Below, piece after piece: positions 36,758-43,847 of a stretch of DNA of 64,000 nt (its first letter is position 1; every line of letters begins with the position of its first letter). The stretch lies in NCBI GenBank assembly GCA_900114885.1, contig FOUN01000001.1:124001-188000 (forward strand), written 5' to 3'. Under the pieces are notes generated by a model that was not told the DNA's origin, ran no database searches, and saw only the letters and a program-made list of their open reading frames with translations. The translations under genes and the position numbers were made by a program. This stretch comes from Psychrobacillus psychrodurans. Lineage in GTDB: Bacteria > Bacillota > Bacilli > Bacillales_A > Planococcaceae.

Positions 36758-37744
36758 ATGGTAGGTCGAAATGATCCTTGTCCATGTGGTAGTGGAAAAA
36801 AATACAAAAAGTGCTGCGAGTCAAGGCAGACTGATTCTATAGAAGAGGTACAAACGGAGGAATTGGAACGATTATTGCAATCTTTTTATGACCACTATCC
36901 AGAGCGTAAGGATATGGAAGAATATGCGAACCTTGTGCGTGCTTGGAGCAAAACGATTGGCGACTATTTAGATTTAGAAATGATTGAAGCCATCGTAATG
37001 GATGAGTTCTTTTTCCATTATAAACAGCAGATATGGTTAGGCTATATAGAAAAGCAAAAGAAGAAGATGGTGCGTCCATCTACACTAAGTGTTTTGAGCC
37101 AATGGGATAATCCGGTGGTGTTTGTTGGTAAAGTAGCAGAGGTGGATGAGAACTATATGACGGTTTCTCATATACTCACCAAAGAGAGCATTATGCTTAG
37201 ACGAGAAAGTGATAAGCCAGTGCCAGTAGGAGTCCATGTATACTGTTTTATCTTGCCTGATGGCACTAACAAAGAAAATCATTATTTAGCTATTTCAAGT
37301 TTAGTTTTCTTCCCAGTTGATCATCAAGAAGTCTTTGATAAAATAGAAAAACAATTTGAAAAGCAAGATACTCTATCAGCTTCGGCCTTTTTAAAGGATA
37401 CGGGAGCAACCTTATGGAAATTGCTTGGAGAAAATGGCTATGAGGGTGGAGAGTATACACACTTTGAAGTCGGAGTATTACAAGTAGCGATAGATTTCTT
37501 AGAGAAAAATAATCGTGAATATGGTAAGTTTATAGAAATTGTAGAAGATTATTTAGTGGAGCAACAACCGAATGCACGTAAGGAAGTGGCAATTGCTGCT
37601 GGAGCCATTCGATTTGGTCAAGAAAATGGGTTGTTTGAACCTTTTAATATGACTATAAAAGAAATTGCAGAGACTTTTGAGGTTTCCACTTCCTCTCTAA
37701 ATAAGTACTACAATGAAATAACGGAGTATTACAAAGGAAAATAG
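36758..37744 (+). CDS. SEC-C zinc-motif protein
   Basis: 328 residues beginning with the SEC-C zinc-binding motif GRNDPCPCGSGKKYKKCC (3-20), known from SecA and many small adaptor-like proteins. The rest contains no catalytic motif I recognise, but ends with a helix-turn-helix-like IAETFEVSTSSLNKYYNEI. ATG 36758 follows GAAGGAAG; a GTG at 36749 sits on the ribosome site. Role unknown. Confidence 0.82.
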   Translation: MVGRNDPCPCGSGKKYKKCCESRQTDSIEEVQTEELERLLQSFYDHYPERKDMEEYANLVRAWSKTIGDYLDLEMIEAIVMDEFFFHYKQQIWLGYIEKQKKKMVRPSTLSVLSQWDNPVVFVGKVAEVDENYMTVSHILTKESIMLRRESDKPVPVGVHVYCFILPDGTNKENHYLAISSLVFFPVDHQEVFDKIEKQFEKQDTLSASAFLKDTGATLWKLLGENGYEGGEYTHFEVGVLQVAIDFLEKNNREYGKFIEIVEDYLVEQQPNARKEVAIAAGAIRFGQENGLFEPFNMTIKEIAETFEVSTSSLNKYYNEITEYYKGK

Positions 37745-37754
37745 TTTATGTATA

Positions 37755-37794
37755 AAAGGTCACCACTTATTATTTTTATAAGTGGTGACCTTTA
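37755..37794. terminator. Bidirectional terminator after the SEC-C gene
   Basis: Arms AAAGGTCACCACTTAT and ATAAGTGGTGACCTTT, seven-base loop. Lies between convergent genes, so it may serve both. Confidence 0.75.
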
Positions 37795-37823
37795 ACTATT
37801 AATAATGGAATTCAAGGCAAGTA

Positions 37824-38018
37824 CTAATTAAATATTCCACTTAAAATCCCTTTGCCTTTTGATGAGTTACTGTATGTTTTATCTGCTTTCGTTCCACGAA
37901 TAGGAGTATTTTTAAAGCTACTAAATTGCTTTGCTAGTTTATCCCTTGATCCCTTATTTCTCATTAAAAATGCAGCTCCAAGACCTAGTGCAGTTAGTGC
38001 CATTTTATTTTTATTCAT
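37824..38018 (-). CDS. Small hydrophobic-start protein (DUF3918-like)
   Basis: 64 residues: MNKNKMALTALGLGAAFLMRNKGSR, a short hydrophobic anchor, then a basic, Ser/Lys/Gly-rich tail. AGGAGGAAA precedes ATG. Resembles small Bacillus proteins of the DUF3918 type. A good sigma-B-like promoter (38055-38079) suggests stress induction. Confidence 0.72.
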   Translation of the reverse strand: MNKNKMALTALGLGAAFLMRNKGSRDKLAKQFSSFKNTPIRGTKADKTYSNSSKGKGILSGIFN

Positions 38019-38054
38019 AATAGTTTCCTCCTAAATTTTTTTGTTATGAATTGT

Positions 38055-38079
38055 TTTCCCACATTTATTGATGTTAAAC
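38055..38079 (-). promoter_or_regulatory. Candidate sigma-B promoter of the 64-residue gene
   Basis: Minus strand: perfect GTTTAA (38079-38074), 13-base spacer, GGGAAA (38060-38055). Start codon at 38018. Confidence 0.6.
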
Positions 38080-38094
38080 AAACATTTGGCCAAT

Positions 38095-38119
38095 GTTTAG
38101 TAATCGAAAAAAAGGATAA
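38095..38119 (+). promoter_or_regulatory. Weak candidate sigma-B promoter of the 74-residue gene
   Basis: GTTTAG (38095-38100), 13-base spacer, GGATAA (38114-38119). Divergent to the better site at 38055-38079. The -10 match is only partial. Confidence 0.35.
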
Positions 38120-38152
38120 ACAATTTAAAACATACTAAGGAGAGTGGTAACT

Positions 38153-38377
38153 ATGAAAAAGCATTCAAAGGATAAAGAAAAACAAGATATTTCGGGTCGT
38201 ATTATGGACAATCCTGATTTATTAAATACAGAAAAGGAAAGTATTTTTGATAAAGATGAAGATATGAAGACAGTTGATCCTATCCCAGTAGAAGAATTAA
38301 ATGAAAAAGTGAAAGATGAAAAAGATAAGCGAAATACTAAGTCTACTTCTGCTAGTGAAGAGCGTTATCCAGGATAA
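38153..38377 (+). CDS. Small very polar hypothetical protein
   Basis: 74 residues, almost all charged or polar, no hydrophobic helix, probably disordered. AAGGAG precedes ATG 38153 by ten bases; an upstream GTG at 38144 is too close to that site. The family is not recognised. Divergent from another small protein, with sigma-B-like motifs between them. Confidence 0.7.
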   Translation: MKKHSKDKEKQDISGRIMDNPDLLNTEKESIFDKDEDMKTVDPIPVEELNEKVKDEKDKRNTKSTSASEERYPG

Positions 38378-38452
38378 GTGCTTTTGAGTTGTTTATTTTC
38401 GCTAAACATTGGTGATAATTTAATTGATATAGTAGACAGGAGGATTTTCGAA

Positions 38453-38890
38453 ATGAAAATAAGGAAGTATCCATTACTTGGAAGTGTGGTTATCTCATCT
38501 TTCCTATTATTAGGAGCTTGTGGAGATAAGGAAGAAGTGAGCGAAGCTCCCGATAAAGAGACTGCTCAAAGTGAATTTGGTTTTCAGTCATTTGAATTGG
38601 ATGTAGATACGGCAGATCAAAAGGATGCAATTGACGCTTCTTTTGATATTGATATATCAGAAACAGAGGCTGAGTACTTTAACCAATTAGAATCGAAGAA
38701 TCTTTCTGGAAACGATGCTTACACAGAGTTGGAGCCTATTTTTAAGGAAATTGCTCTAACTAAAGATATGAGCAAGGAAGAAGTGATTGAAAAAGTTACT
38801 CAAGCATTTGGAGTAGAGGAGTATACAGAGTTCGAGCTAGAAGTAGAGTTCTCTGACGGAGACACACAAGAATTTAATGATAGGAAATAG
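38453..38890 (+). CDS. YusW-like lipoprotein
   Basis: 145-residue lipoprotein; lipobox LLGAC (about Cys22). The folded part has FELDVDT, a central KNLSGNDAYTELEPIF and the end FELEVEFSDGDTQEF, matching the YusW domain. ATG 38453 follows AGGAGG; a longer frame from 38378 would bury the signal peptide. Function unknown; terminator follows. Confidence 0.85.
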   Translation: MKIRKYPLLGSVVISSFLLLGACGDKEEVSEAPDKETAQSEFGFQSFELDVDTADQKDAIDASFDIDISETEAEYFNQLESKNLSGNDAYTELEPIFKEIALTKDMSKEEVIEKVTQAFGVEEYTEFELEVEFSDGDTQEFNDRK

Positions 38891-38896
38891 AAGATT

Positions 38897-38938
38897 AAAA
38901 CCTTGAGAGACAATGAAAGCTGTTTCTTGAGGTTTTTT
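38897..38938 (+). terminator. Terminator after the YusW-like gene
   Basis: Arms AAAACCTTGAGA and TCTTGAGGTTTT followed by TT. Confidence 0.8.
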
Positions 38939-39102
38939 ATATCTTATATAAGTTTCTCTGGATAGAGTGGGTGTTCTCGTTTCCGCTTCAATCAATTAAG
39001 ATTTCTAATAAATGTAGGGTTATCTATAGACACTGAGTAGAAAGCAACTTTTAGTCATTCGATCTACACATTTAGGTAGAGAATTAGTAAAGTTATTTGG
39101 TA

Positions 39103-39240
39103 ATGTTATCCACTACACAAGTAAATGGTAATAGTCCGCAAGTAAATATTGGCTTCGAGCAAGTAAATCCTATACGACCGCAAGTAAGCTGCAGTTGGGA
39201 GCAAGTAAATAATAGATTGGAGCAAATAAAGCTAAAATAG
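39103..39240 (+). repeat. Six-copy 21-base-period array (CAAGTAAAT), with an overlapping 45-codon frame
   Basis: The word CAAGTAA(AT) starts at 39118, 39139, 39160, 39181 and 39202, with a last variant CAAATAA at 39223: exactly 21 bases apart each time, separated by non-conserved stretches. Because 21 is a multiple of three, one frame stays open: ATG at 39103 to TAG at 39240 gives a peptide with Gln-Val-Asn every seven residues. There is no good ribosome site, so I annotate it as a repeat rather than a gene. The surrounding 855-base gap (38891-39745) has no convincing gene. Confidence 0.75.
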
Positions 39241-39264
39241 AGTTGAATCATTCATGAGGTAAAG

Positions 39265-39403
39265 ATGTAATGCCTCTTGAGAGCACAAATAAAATTCAGT
39301 GTTCCTGCTATATTGAACGATATATGATCATGCAAAATAAAAAGGCATTACATATTAAATCTCCTCAACTAGTTAAAAAGCATATGACAAAAAGTAGCAG
39401 GAA
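39265..39403. other. Two interleaved inverted repeats
   Basis: ATGTAATGCC (39265-39274) pairs with GGCATTACAT (39344-39353), and TTCCTGCTA (39302-39310) pairs with TAGCAGGAA (39395-39403). The arms interleave, so as RNA they could form a pseudoknot. No known RNA family recognised. Confidence 0.4.
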
Positions 39404-39683
39404 AGTGAGCACCCGAAATTGTAACTTCAGGGGCTTCCTTTATAAATAGAAAAGCATCTTTTCCCTAGTTCCGATAAAGCACTAACCTGTTTCTAAAAGC
39501 TGAGTGACAGACAGTATCTCCAAATAGTCAATCGGTAAAAATCCATCAACAAACCTGTCCAAAGCACACCTAGTTCAGGCGTTTTTTACTTGGTTTTCTT
39601 AGAATCTATAAATATAAAGCTATGATTCTAATAGTAGAATAATTACTGTTTCATTACAAAGTGATTAACAATGGTCACATTGT

Positions 39684-39710
39684 GTTTAGTTTCCATCTTA
39701 AGGGGGGTAC
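39684..39710 (+). promoter_or_regulatory. Candidate sigma-B promoter of the GSP17M-like gene
   Basis: GTTTAG (39684-39689), 15-base spacer, GGGTAC (39705-39710), 36 bases before the start codon. The spacer is one base longer than usual. Confidence 0.5.
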
Positions 39711-39745
39711 ATACAGAATAAGACTAATTTTGAGGAGGCAATACC

Positions 39746-40585
39746 ATGAACATTGAATCGAATAGACGAATTGAAATTGCTCGTACGGAAGAAGAAATGT
39801 ATGAAAAATTGGAAGGCCTACAAAATCAGGGTTATGCAGAAAGCGATATACATGTCATTTCAACTGAAAATGTACATTTAAATGCACTTAGTCGTCATTC
39901 AGAAGTGTCTACCCATGAGGCTGGTACATTTATAGATAAGTTCAAATCTTGGTTTACTGGAGAAAATGCAGTAGCAGAAGGATTACGAAAGTTAGATTTA
40001 AGTGAAGAGGAAAGAACAAGGTATGCGGGAGAAGTAGCGGGAGGAAGTATCGTCCTATATACAGATGTTCTCACGCTAAACGACGAGCCAATGTACGGTA
40101 CCCATGAAAATGAATTTGAGCAAGAGTATACGGATACAGTAGGTACAGAGGTAGTACAAAATCGTTTTATGGAAAACGAAGACCCGATTAGTGATTATGC
40201 CAAAGAGCAAGGATTTAAACCATCTAATAATGAATTTGTAAATGAAACAGATAGTCGCTTTGATGAACCTCAGGATCGCTTCGCACGTGGAGAGACCTTT
40301 GCGACGGATCCACACTTAGCTAGAGAAGAGGATCATATAGGCCACTCTATGCAAGAAGATAGAGTAGTTAGAGATTCTCGACCGATTGTTGATGAAACTG
40401 TTACGAATGAAGGGAAATCATATGGCACGCAATCTCCAGGAGCTGATCCGAATCTAGGTCCTGCAGCATATGGTAGTGACACAGTAAATGAGGAAGAAGA
40501 AAGACTTTCTCATGATCAATATGAAGAAAAGTTGGACTATCAAAGGAAACTTGATGATATCCCTCCAACTAATCGACTATACTAA
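39746..40585 (+). CDS. General stress protein 17M-like (YflT domain) protein
   Basis: 279 residues. The N-terminal 110 residues match the general-stress-17M/YflT domain (IARTEEEMYEKLEGLQNQGYAESDIHVIS; WFTGENAVAEGL; YAGEVAGGSIVLYTD). The remaining 170 residues are acidic, low-complexity and rich in repeated Asp/Glu/Arg phrases, probably disordered. GGAGG precedes ATG. A sigma-B-like promoter fits the stress family. Molecular role unknown. Confidence 0.82.
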   Translation: MNIESNRRIEIARTEEEMYEKLEGLQNQGYAESDIHVISTENVHLNALSRHSEVSTHEAGTFIDKFKSWFTGENAVAEGLRKLDLSEEERTRYAGEVAGGSIVLYTDVLTLNDEPMYGTHENEFEQEYTDTVGTEVVQNRFMENEDPISDYAKEQGFKPSNNEFVNETDSRFDEPQDRFARGETFATDPHLAREEDHIGHSMQEDRVVRDSRPIVDETVTNEGKSYGTQSPGADPNLGPAAYGSDTVNEEEERLSHDQYEEKLDYQRKLDDIPPTNRLY

Positions 40586-40600
40586 ATCACACCTAACTAT

Positions 40601-40630
40601 AGAACCTCTCTTTTTGGAGAGGTTCTTCTT
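40601..40630 (+). terminator. Terminator after the GSP17M-like gene
   Basis: Arms AGAACCTCTC and GAGAGGTTCT, six-base loop, CTTT tail. Confidence 0.8.
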
Positions 40631-40684
40631 TGCATTCTATTATGAGATAATGAGTTTTAATCCAACAACATGAGGTGACTTATA

Positions 40685-41605
40685 ATGGACTTTATAGCTA
40701 TCGATTTTGAAACAGCTAATAGCCTACGTTCAAGTGTTTGTTCAGTAGGGATTGTACAAGTTAAGAACGGGAAAATATATAAAGAAATACATTCCTTAAT
40801 AAATCCTTTAAGTGAATTTCATTATTATAATACAAAAATTCATGGAATTACTGAATATATGGTACATGGTGCACCAACCTTCGAAGAATTCTGGCCAGGT
40901 ATGAAAAATCTAATTAAAGATCAAGTTGTCGTTGCACATAATGCTAGTTTTGATATGGGTGTATTACAGGAATCCTTACGTCAATTTCATGAACCCTCAC
41001 CAAATTTTGAGTATGGGTGCTCTTATCGAATTGCCAAAAAAGTTTGGCCACAACTTTACAATCATAAGTTATCAACGGTAGCGAATTATTTAGGTATTAG
41101 CTTAAGACATCATGATGCTTTAGAGGATGCCCGTGCAGCTGCTATTATTACGATAGAAGCGATGCAGAAAACCAAAACAAATACAGTTCAACAACTGGCA
41201 AAACTACATAATGTAAAAATAAATCCATCGATTCAAACTAAGAAACAACCATCTTCTCAACGTAATGGTAAAGCAGATTTGACTATTGAATATTTGAAAC
41301 CTGAAAGTACAGAGCTAAATTCCAAACATCCGTTTTATGGAGCCCAAATTGTTTTCACGGGAAGAATGCTTGCGATGACTAGATCGAAAGCAGCACAACT
41401 TGCAGTGAATTGTGGGGCGGTTTGTAAGGGAACAGTGGATCATCAAACAAATTACTTAGTCGTAGGGGATAATGATTTAGCCAAGTACCTACAAGGCATC
41501 AAAAGCTCTAAAATGCAAAAGGTAGAAGGCATGATTCAACAAGGACTTCCAATTGAAATCGTTGGAGAGCAAGATTTTTTAAGGTTAGTTCGATATCCAT
41601 TTTGA
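40685..41605 (+). CDS. DnaQ-like 3'-5' exonuclease with C-terminal BRCT domain
   Basis: 306 residues. DEDDh exonuclease (1-165): AIDFETAN, VAHNASFDMGVL, and HHDALEDARAAA supply the acidic and His residues. A BRCT domain (about 217-306) follows a linker: FYGAQIVFTGRMLAMTRSKAAQL and KYLQGIKSSKMQKV. Similar stand-alone epsilon-like exonucleases are common in Firmicutes and act in DNA or RNA processing. GAGGTGA precedes ATG. Confidence 0.92.
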   Translation: MDFIAIDFETANSLRSSVCSVGIVQVKNGKIYKEIHSLINPLSEFHYYNTKIHGITEYMVHGAPTFEEFWPGMKNLIKDQVVVAHNASFDMGVLQESLRQFHEPSPNFEYGCSYRIAKKVWPQLYNHKLSTVANYLGISLRHHDALEDARAAAIITIEAMQKTKTNTVQQLAKLHNVKINPSIQTKKQPSSQRNGKADLTIEYLKPESTELNSKHPFYGAQIVFTGRMLAMTRSKAAQLAVNCGAVCKGTVDHQTNYLVVGDNDLAKYLQGIKSSKMQKVEGMIQQGLPIEIVGEQDFLRLVRYPF

Positions 41606-41740
41606 TAAAGATAGGGATTAATGAACAATAGTTACGATCATTAAATGATAATAACGCATTTCTTTTTAATAACTGAGAAATTGTATAAATAAGTTATCCC
41701 GGTGAAATCCTATTAATAGTTAAGGAAAGGGTGAATCATC

Positions 41741-42598
41741 TTGGACAATTCAATATCTTACGGTGACGATTATAAATATATACCAGCAACTTCAGTAGGA
41801 AGCGGAATAGGCTTGGAGATTCTTCCAGACATTTTTTGTCATACTATACAAATCGTCAATATTTGTTTAGTAGGCATTCCTAATTCAAATGACTTTGTGT
41901 TGGTAGATGCAGGTATGCCTTACTCAGCAGAAGAAATTATTTCAGTAGTTGAAGAGCGTTTTGGAGTAGATAAGAAACCCAAAGCCATTATATTAACTCA
42001 TGGCCATTTTGATCATGTTGGAGCAATAATTGAGTTAGTAAAAAAGTGGGAAATTCCAGTATATGCTCATGAGGCGGAATTGCCATTTTTAACTGGCAAA
42101 GAAAGCTATCCTAAGCCTGATCCAACCGTAGAAGGTGGATCAGTTGCCAAAATGTCTTTTATATTTCCTGTTGATCCCATAAATTTGGGTAATCACATAG
42201 AGGTATTGCCTGCAGATGGAGCAGTTCCTTTTATGTCTGATTTTCAATGGATTCATACACCTGGTCACACACCTGGCCATATTTCATTATTTAGAAAAGA
42301 GGATGGGGTATTAATAGTTGGAGATGCATTTGTTACTGTAAAGCAAGAATACTTATATAAAGTGTTCACACAGGAGCAGGAAATAAGTGGTCCGCCAAGA
42401 TATCTTACTCCTGATTGGGAAGCGGCTAGGGAATCGGTGAATAAACTTGTCGATCTAAAACCAAAAGTCGCGATTACAGGACATGGCTTACCTATGACAG
42501 GAGATTTACTTACAAGTAATTTGCATTTACTAGTGACTGAATTTGACTCGATTGCCTTACCTAGTCATGGGAAATATGTAAATAAAAAAATACAGTAA
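41741..42598 (+). CDS. MBL-fold metallo-hydrolase
   Basis: 285 residues; metallo-beta-lactamase fold with THGHFDHVG (metal His/Asp), later HTPGHTPGH, VGDAF and TGHG. The start is TTG at 41741 after GGAAAGGGTGA. Resembles YflN/glyoxalase-II-like hydrolases; the substrate is not predictable. Not in an obvious operon. Confidence 0.87.
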   Translation: MDNSISYGDDYKYIPATSVGSGIGLEILPDIFCHTIQIVNICLVGIPNSNDFVLVDAGMPYSAEEIISVVEERFGVDKKPKAIILTHGHFDHVGAIIELVKKWEIPVYAHEAELPFLTGKESYPKPDPTVEGGSVAKMSFIFPVDPINLGNHIEVLPADGAVPFMSDFQWIHTPGHTPGHISLFRKEDGVLIVGDAFVTVKQEYLYKVFTQEQEISGPPRYLTPDWEAARESVNKLVDLKPKVAITGHGLPMTGDLLTSNLHLLVTEFDSIALPSHGKYVNKKIQ

Positions 42599-42604
42599 AA
42601 GTTC

Positions 42605-42642
42605 AAGATCCCATTCATCCAAAAATGACGGGATCTTCTTTT
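42605..42642 (+). terminator. Terminator after the MBL hydrolase
   Basis: Arms AAGATCCC and GGGATCTT with inner CAT/ATG pairing and a CTTTT tail. Confidence 0.8.
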
Positions 42643-42697
42643 AATTATCAGAATAAAAAGTTAAAATGTAAATATATTAACTGAAAGGAGAGTACAT

Positions 42698-43543
42698 ATG
42701 ACATTTTCTATCGTTGGTTTCGATCCCCATACAAAGGAATTAGGTATAGCTGTTGCGTCCAAGTTTTTGTGTGTTGGAGCAGTCGTACCATTTGCCAAGG
42801 CTGGCGTAGGAGCAATAGCAACTCAGTCGTGGGCAAATTTAAATTATGGGATAGATGGCTTGGACATGCTACAAAGTGGTATGTCACCGGAAGAAGTTCT
42901 TAAAGAATTAGTTGTAAATGATGAAAAGTCAGGTGCTCGACAAGTTGGAATTGTAGATGCTGTCGGTCGCAGTGTTACATTTACGGGTGAAGACTGTTTC
43001 GAATGGGCAGGAGGACACTCTGGAGAAAACTTTGCGATTCAAGGAAATATCTTGGTTAATCAGGAAACAGTGGATGCAATGAAATCAGTTTTCTTACAAC
43101 AGGATGGGCCACTTGAAGAACGATTATTGGCAGCGTTATATGCTGGAGATATTGCAGGGGGAGACAGCAGGGGGAAACAATCTGCAGCTTTGTTAGTAGT
43201 AAAAGAAAATGGAAGTTACGGTGAGTATACTGATCGTTACATCGACCTTAGAGTGGATGACCATACCGACCCAGTTAAAGAATTAGGAAGACTATTGAAA
43301 CTTCATCAACTATATTTTTCAGGAACAGCTCCAGAAGATATTGTCTCTATTGATGGTGTGTTAGCGGATGAGATTCAAAACATGTTATATGAAAATGGCT
43401 TTTTAGATCGAGATCTTACAGAAAAAGATGATTTATTAGATGCTATCCAATCTTATCATCTCATTGAAAATTTTGATGAAAGAGTTCAAGAGAGAGGGTT
43501 TATCGATAAGAAGGTTGTAGAATATATGCGTATTAATAAATAG
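42698..43543 (+). CDS. DUF1028 protein (Ntn-hydrolase-like)
   Basis: 281 residues. Begins directly with [21 protein letters not shown], the DUF1028 start, which resembles the N-terminal strand of Ntn hydrolases; a later [19 protein letters not shown] motif is conserved. The C-terminal 80 residues look like a peptidoglycan-binding-like helical add-on. AAAGGAGAG precedes ATG. Function unknown. Confidence 0.85.
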   Translation: MTFSIVGFDPHTKELGIAVASKFLCVGAVVPFAKAGVGAIATQSWANLNYGIDGLDMLQSGMSPEEVLKELVVNDEKSGARQVGIVDAVGRSVTFTGEDCFEWAGGHSGENFAIQGNILVNQETVDAMKSVFLQQDGPLEERLLAALYAGDIAGGDSRGKQSAALLVVKENGSYGEYTDRYIDLRVDDHTDPVKELGRLLKLHQLYFSGTAPEDIVSIDGVLADEIQNMLYENGFLDRDLTEKDDLLDAIQSYHLIENFDERVQERGFIDKKVVEYMRINK

Positions 43544-43589
43544 AATGTTAATAAAACAGATACGTAGAGGGAAATCATTAGTGAAATAG

Positions 43590-43838
43590 AAAGAGGTTGG
43601 GACAGAAGTAGAAATTTATTGGATTAGGAGAAAGCTATATTAAATGATGGATATTTAATAAAATTGATTGGAATGGAGGGGCGACTCCTACGGGAATAGC
43701 GTGACGCCTGAGACTACAGGCTCAGGCCACGCCCGTGGAAAGCGTCCCTGGAATGGAAACCAATTTTGTGCACAGCAAAAAAACAGCATTTTTCTCACAG
43801 AGAAAAATGCTGTTTTGGGGTTCTGTCCCAGTCTCTTT
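43590..43838. repeat. Large inverted repeat with nested GC-rich element, copy D
   Basis: Outer arms AAAGAGGTTGGGACAGAA (43590-43607) and its near-complement TTCTGTCCCAGTCTCTTT (43821-43838), 16 of 18 paired. Inside are a GC-rich palindromic element (43668-43768: GGGGCGACTCCTACGGGAA, CCTGAG/CTCAGG, GCCCGTGGAAAGCGTCC) and a perfect hairpin (43780-43816). It fills the gap between convergent genes. A 70-codon frame here is repeat-derived. Confidence 0.8.
43780..43816. terminator. Bidirectional terminator inside repeat D
   Basis: AAAACAGCATTTTTCT and AGAAAAATGCTGTTTT with a five-base loop; A/T tracts on both sides. Confidence 0.75.
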
Positions 43839-43847
43839 TCTTCATTA

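Noticed and set aside
38131-38137. CATACTA as a sigma-G -10 for the 74-residue gene
   Set aside because: It overlaps the ribosome site, so transcription would start after it; no matching -35.
39118-39230. Possible CRISPR array
   Set aside because: Repeated word is only 7-9 bases and the stretches between are 12-14 bases; no cas genes nearby.
39103-39240. 45-codon gene over the 21-base repeats
   Set aside because: No ribosome site before ATG and no recognisable protein; kept as a repeat with the coding possibility noted.
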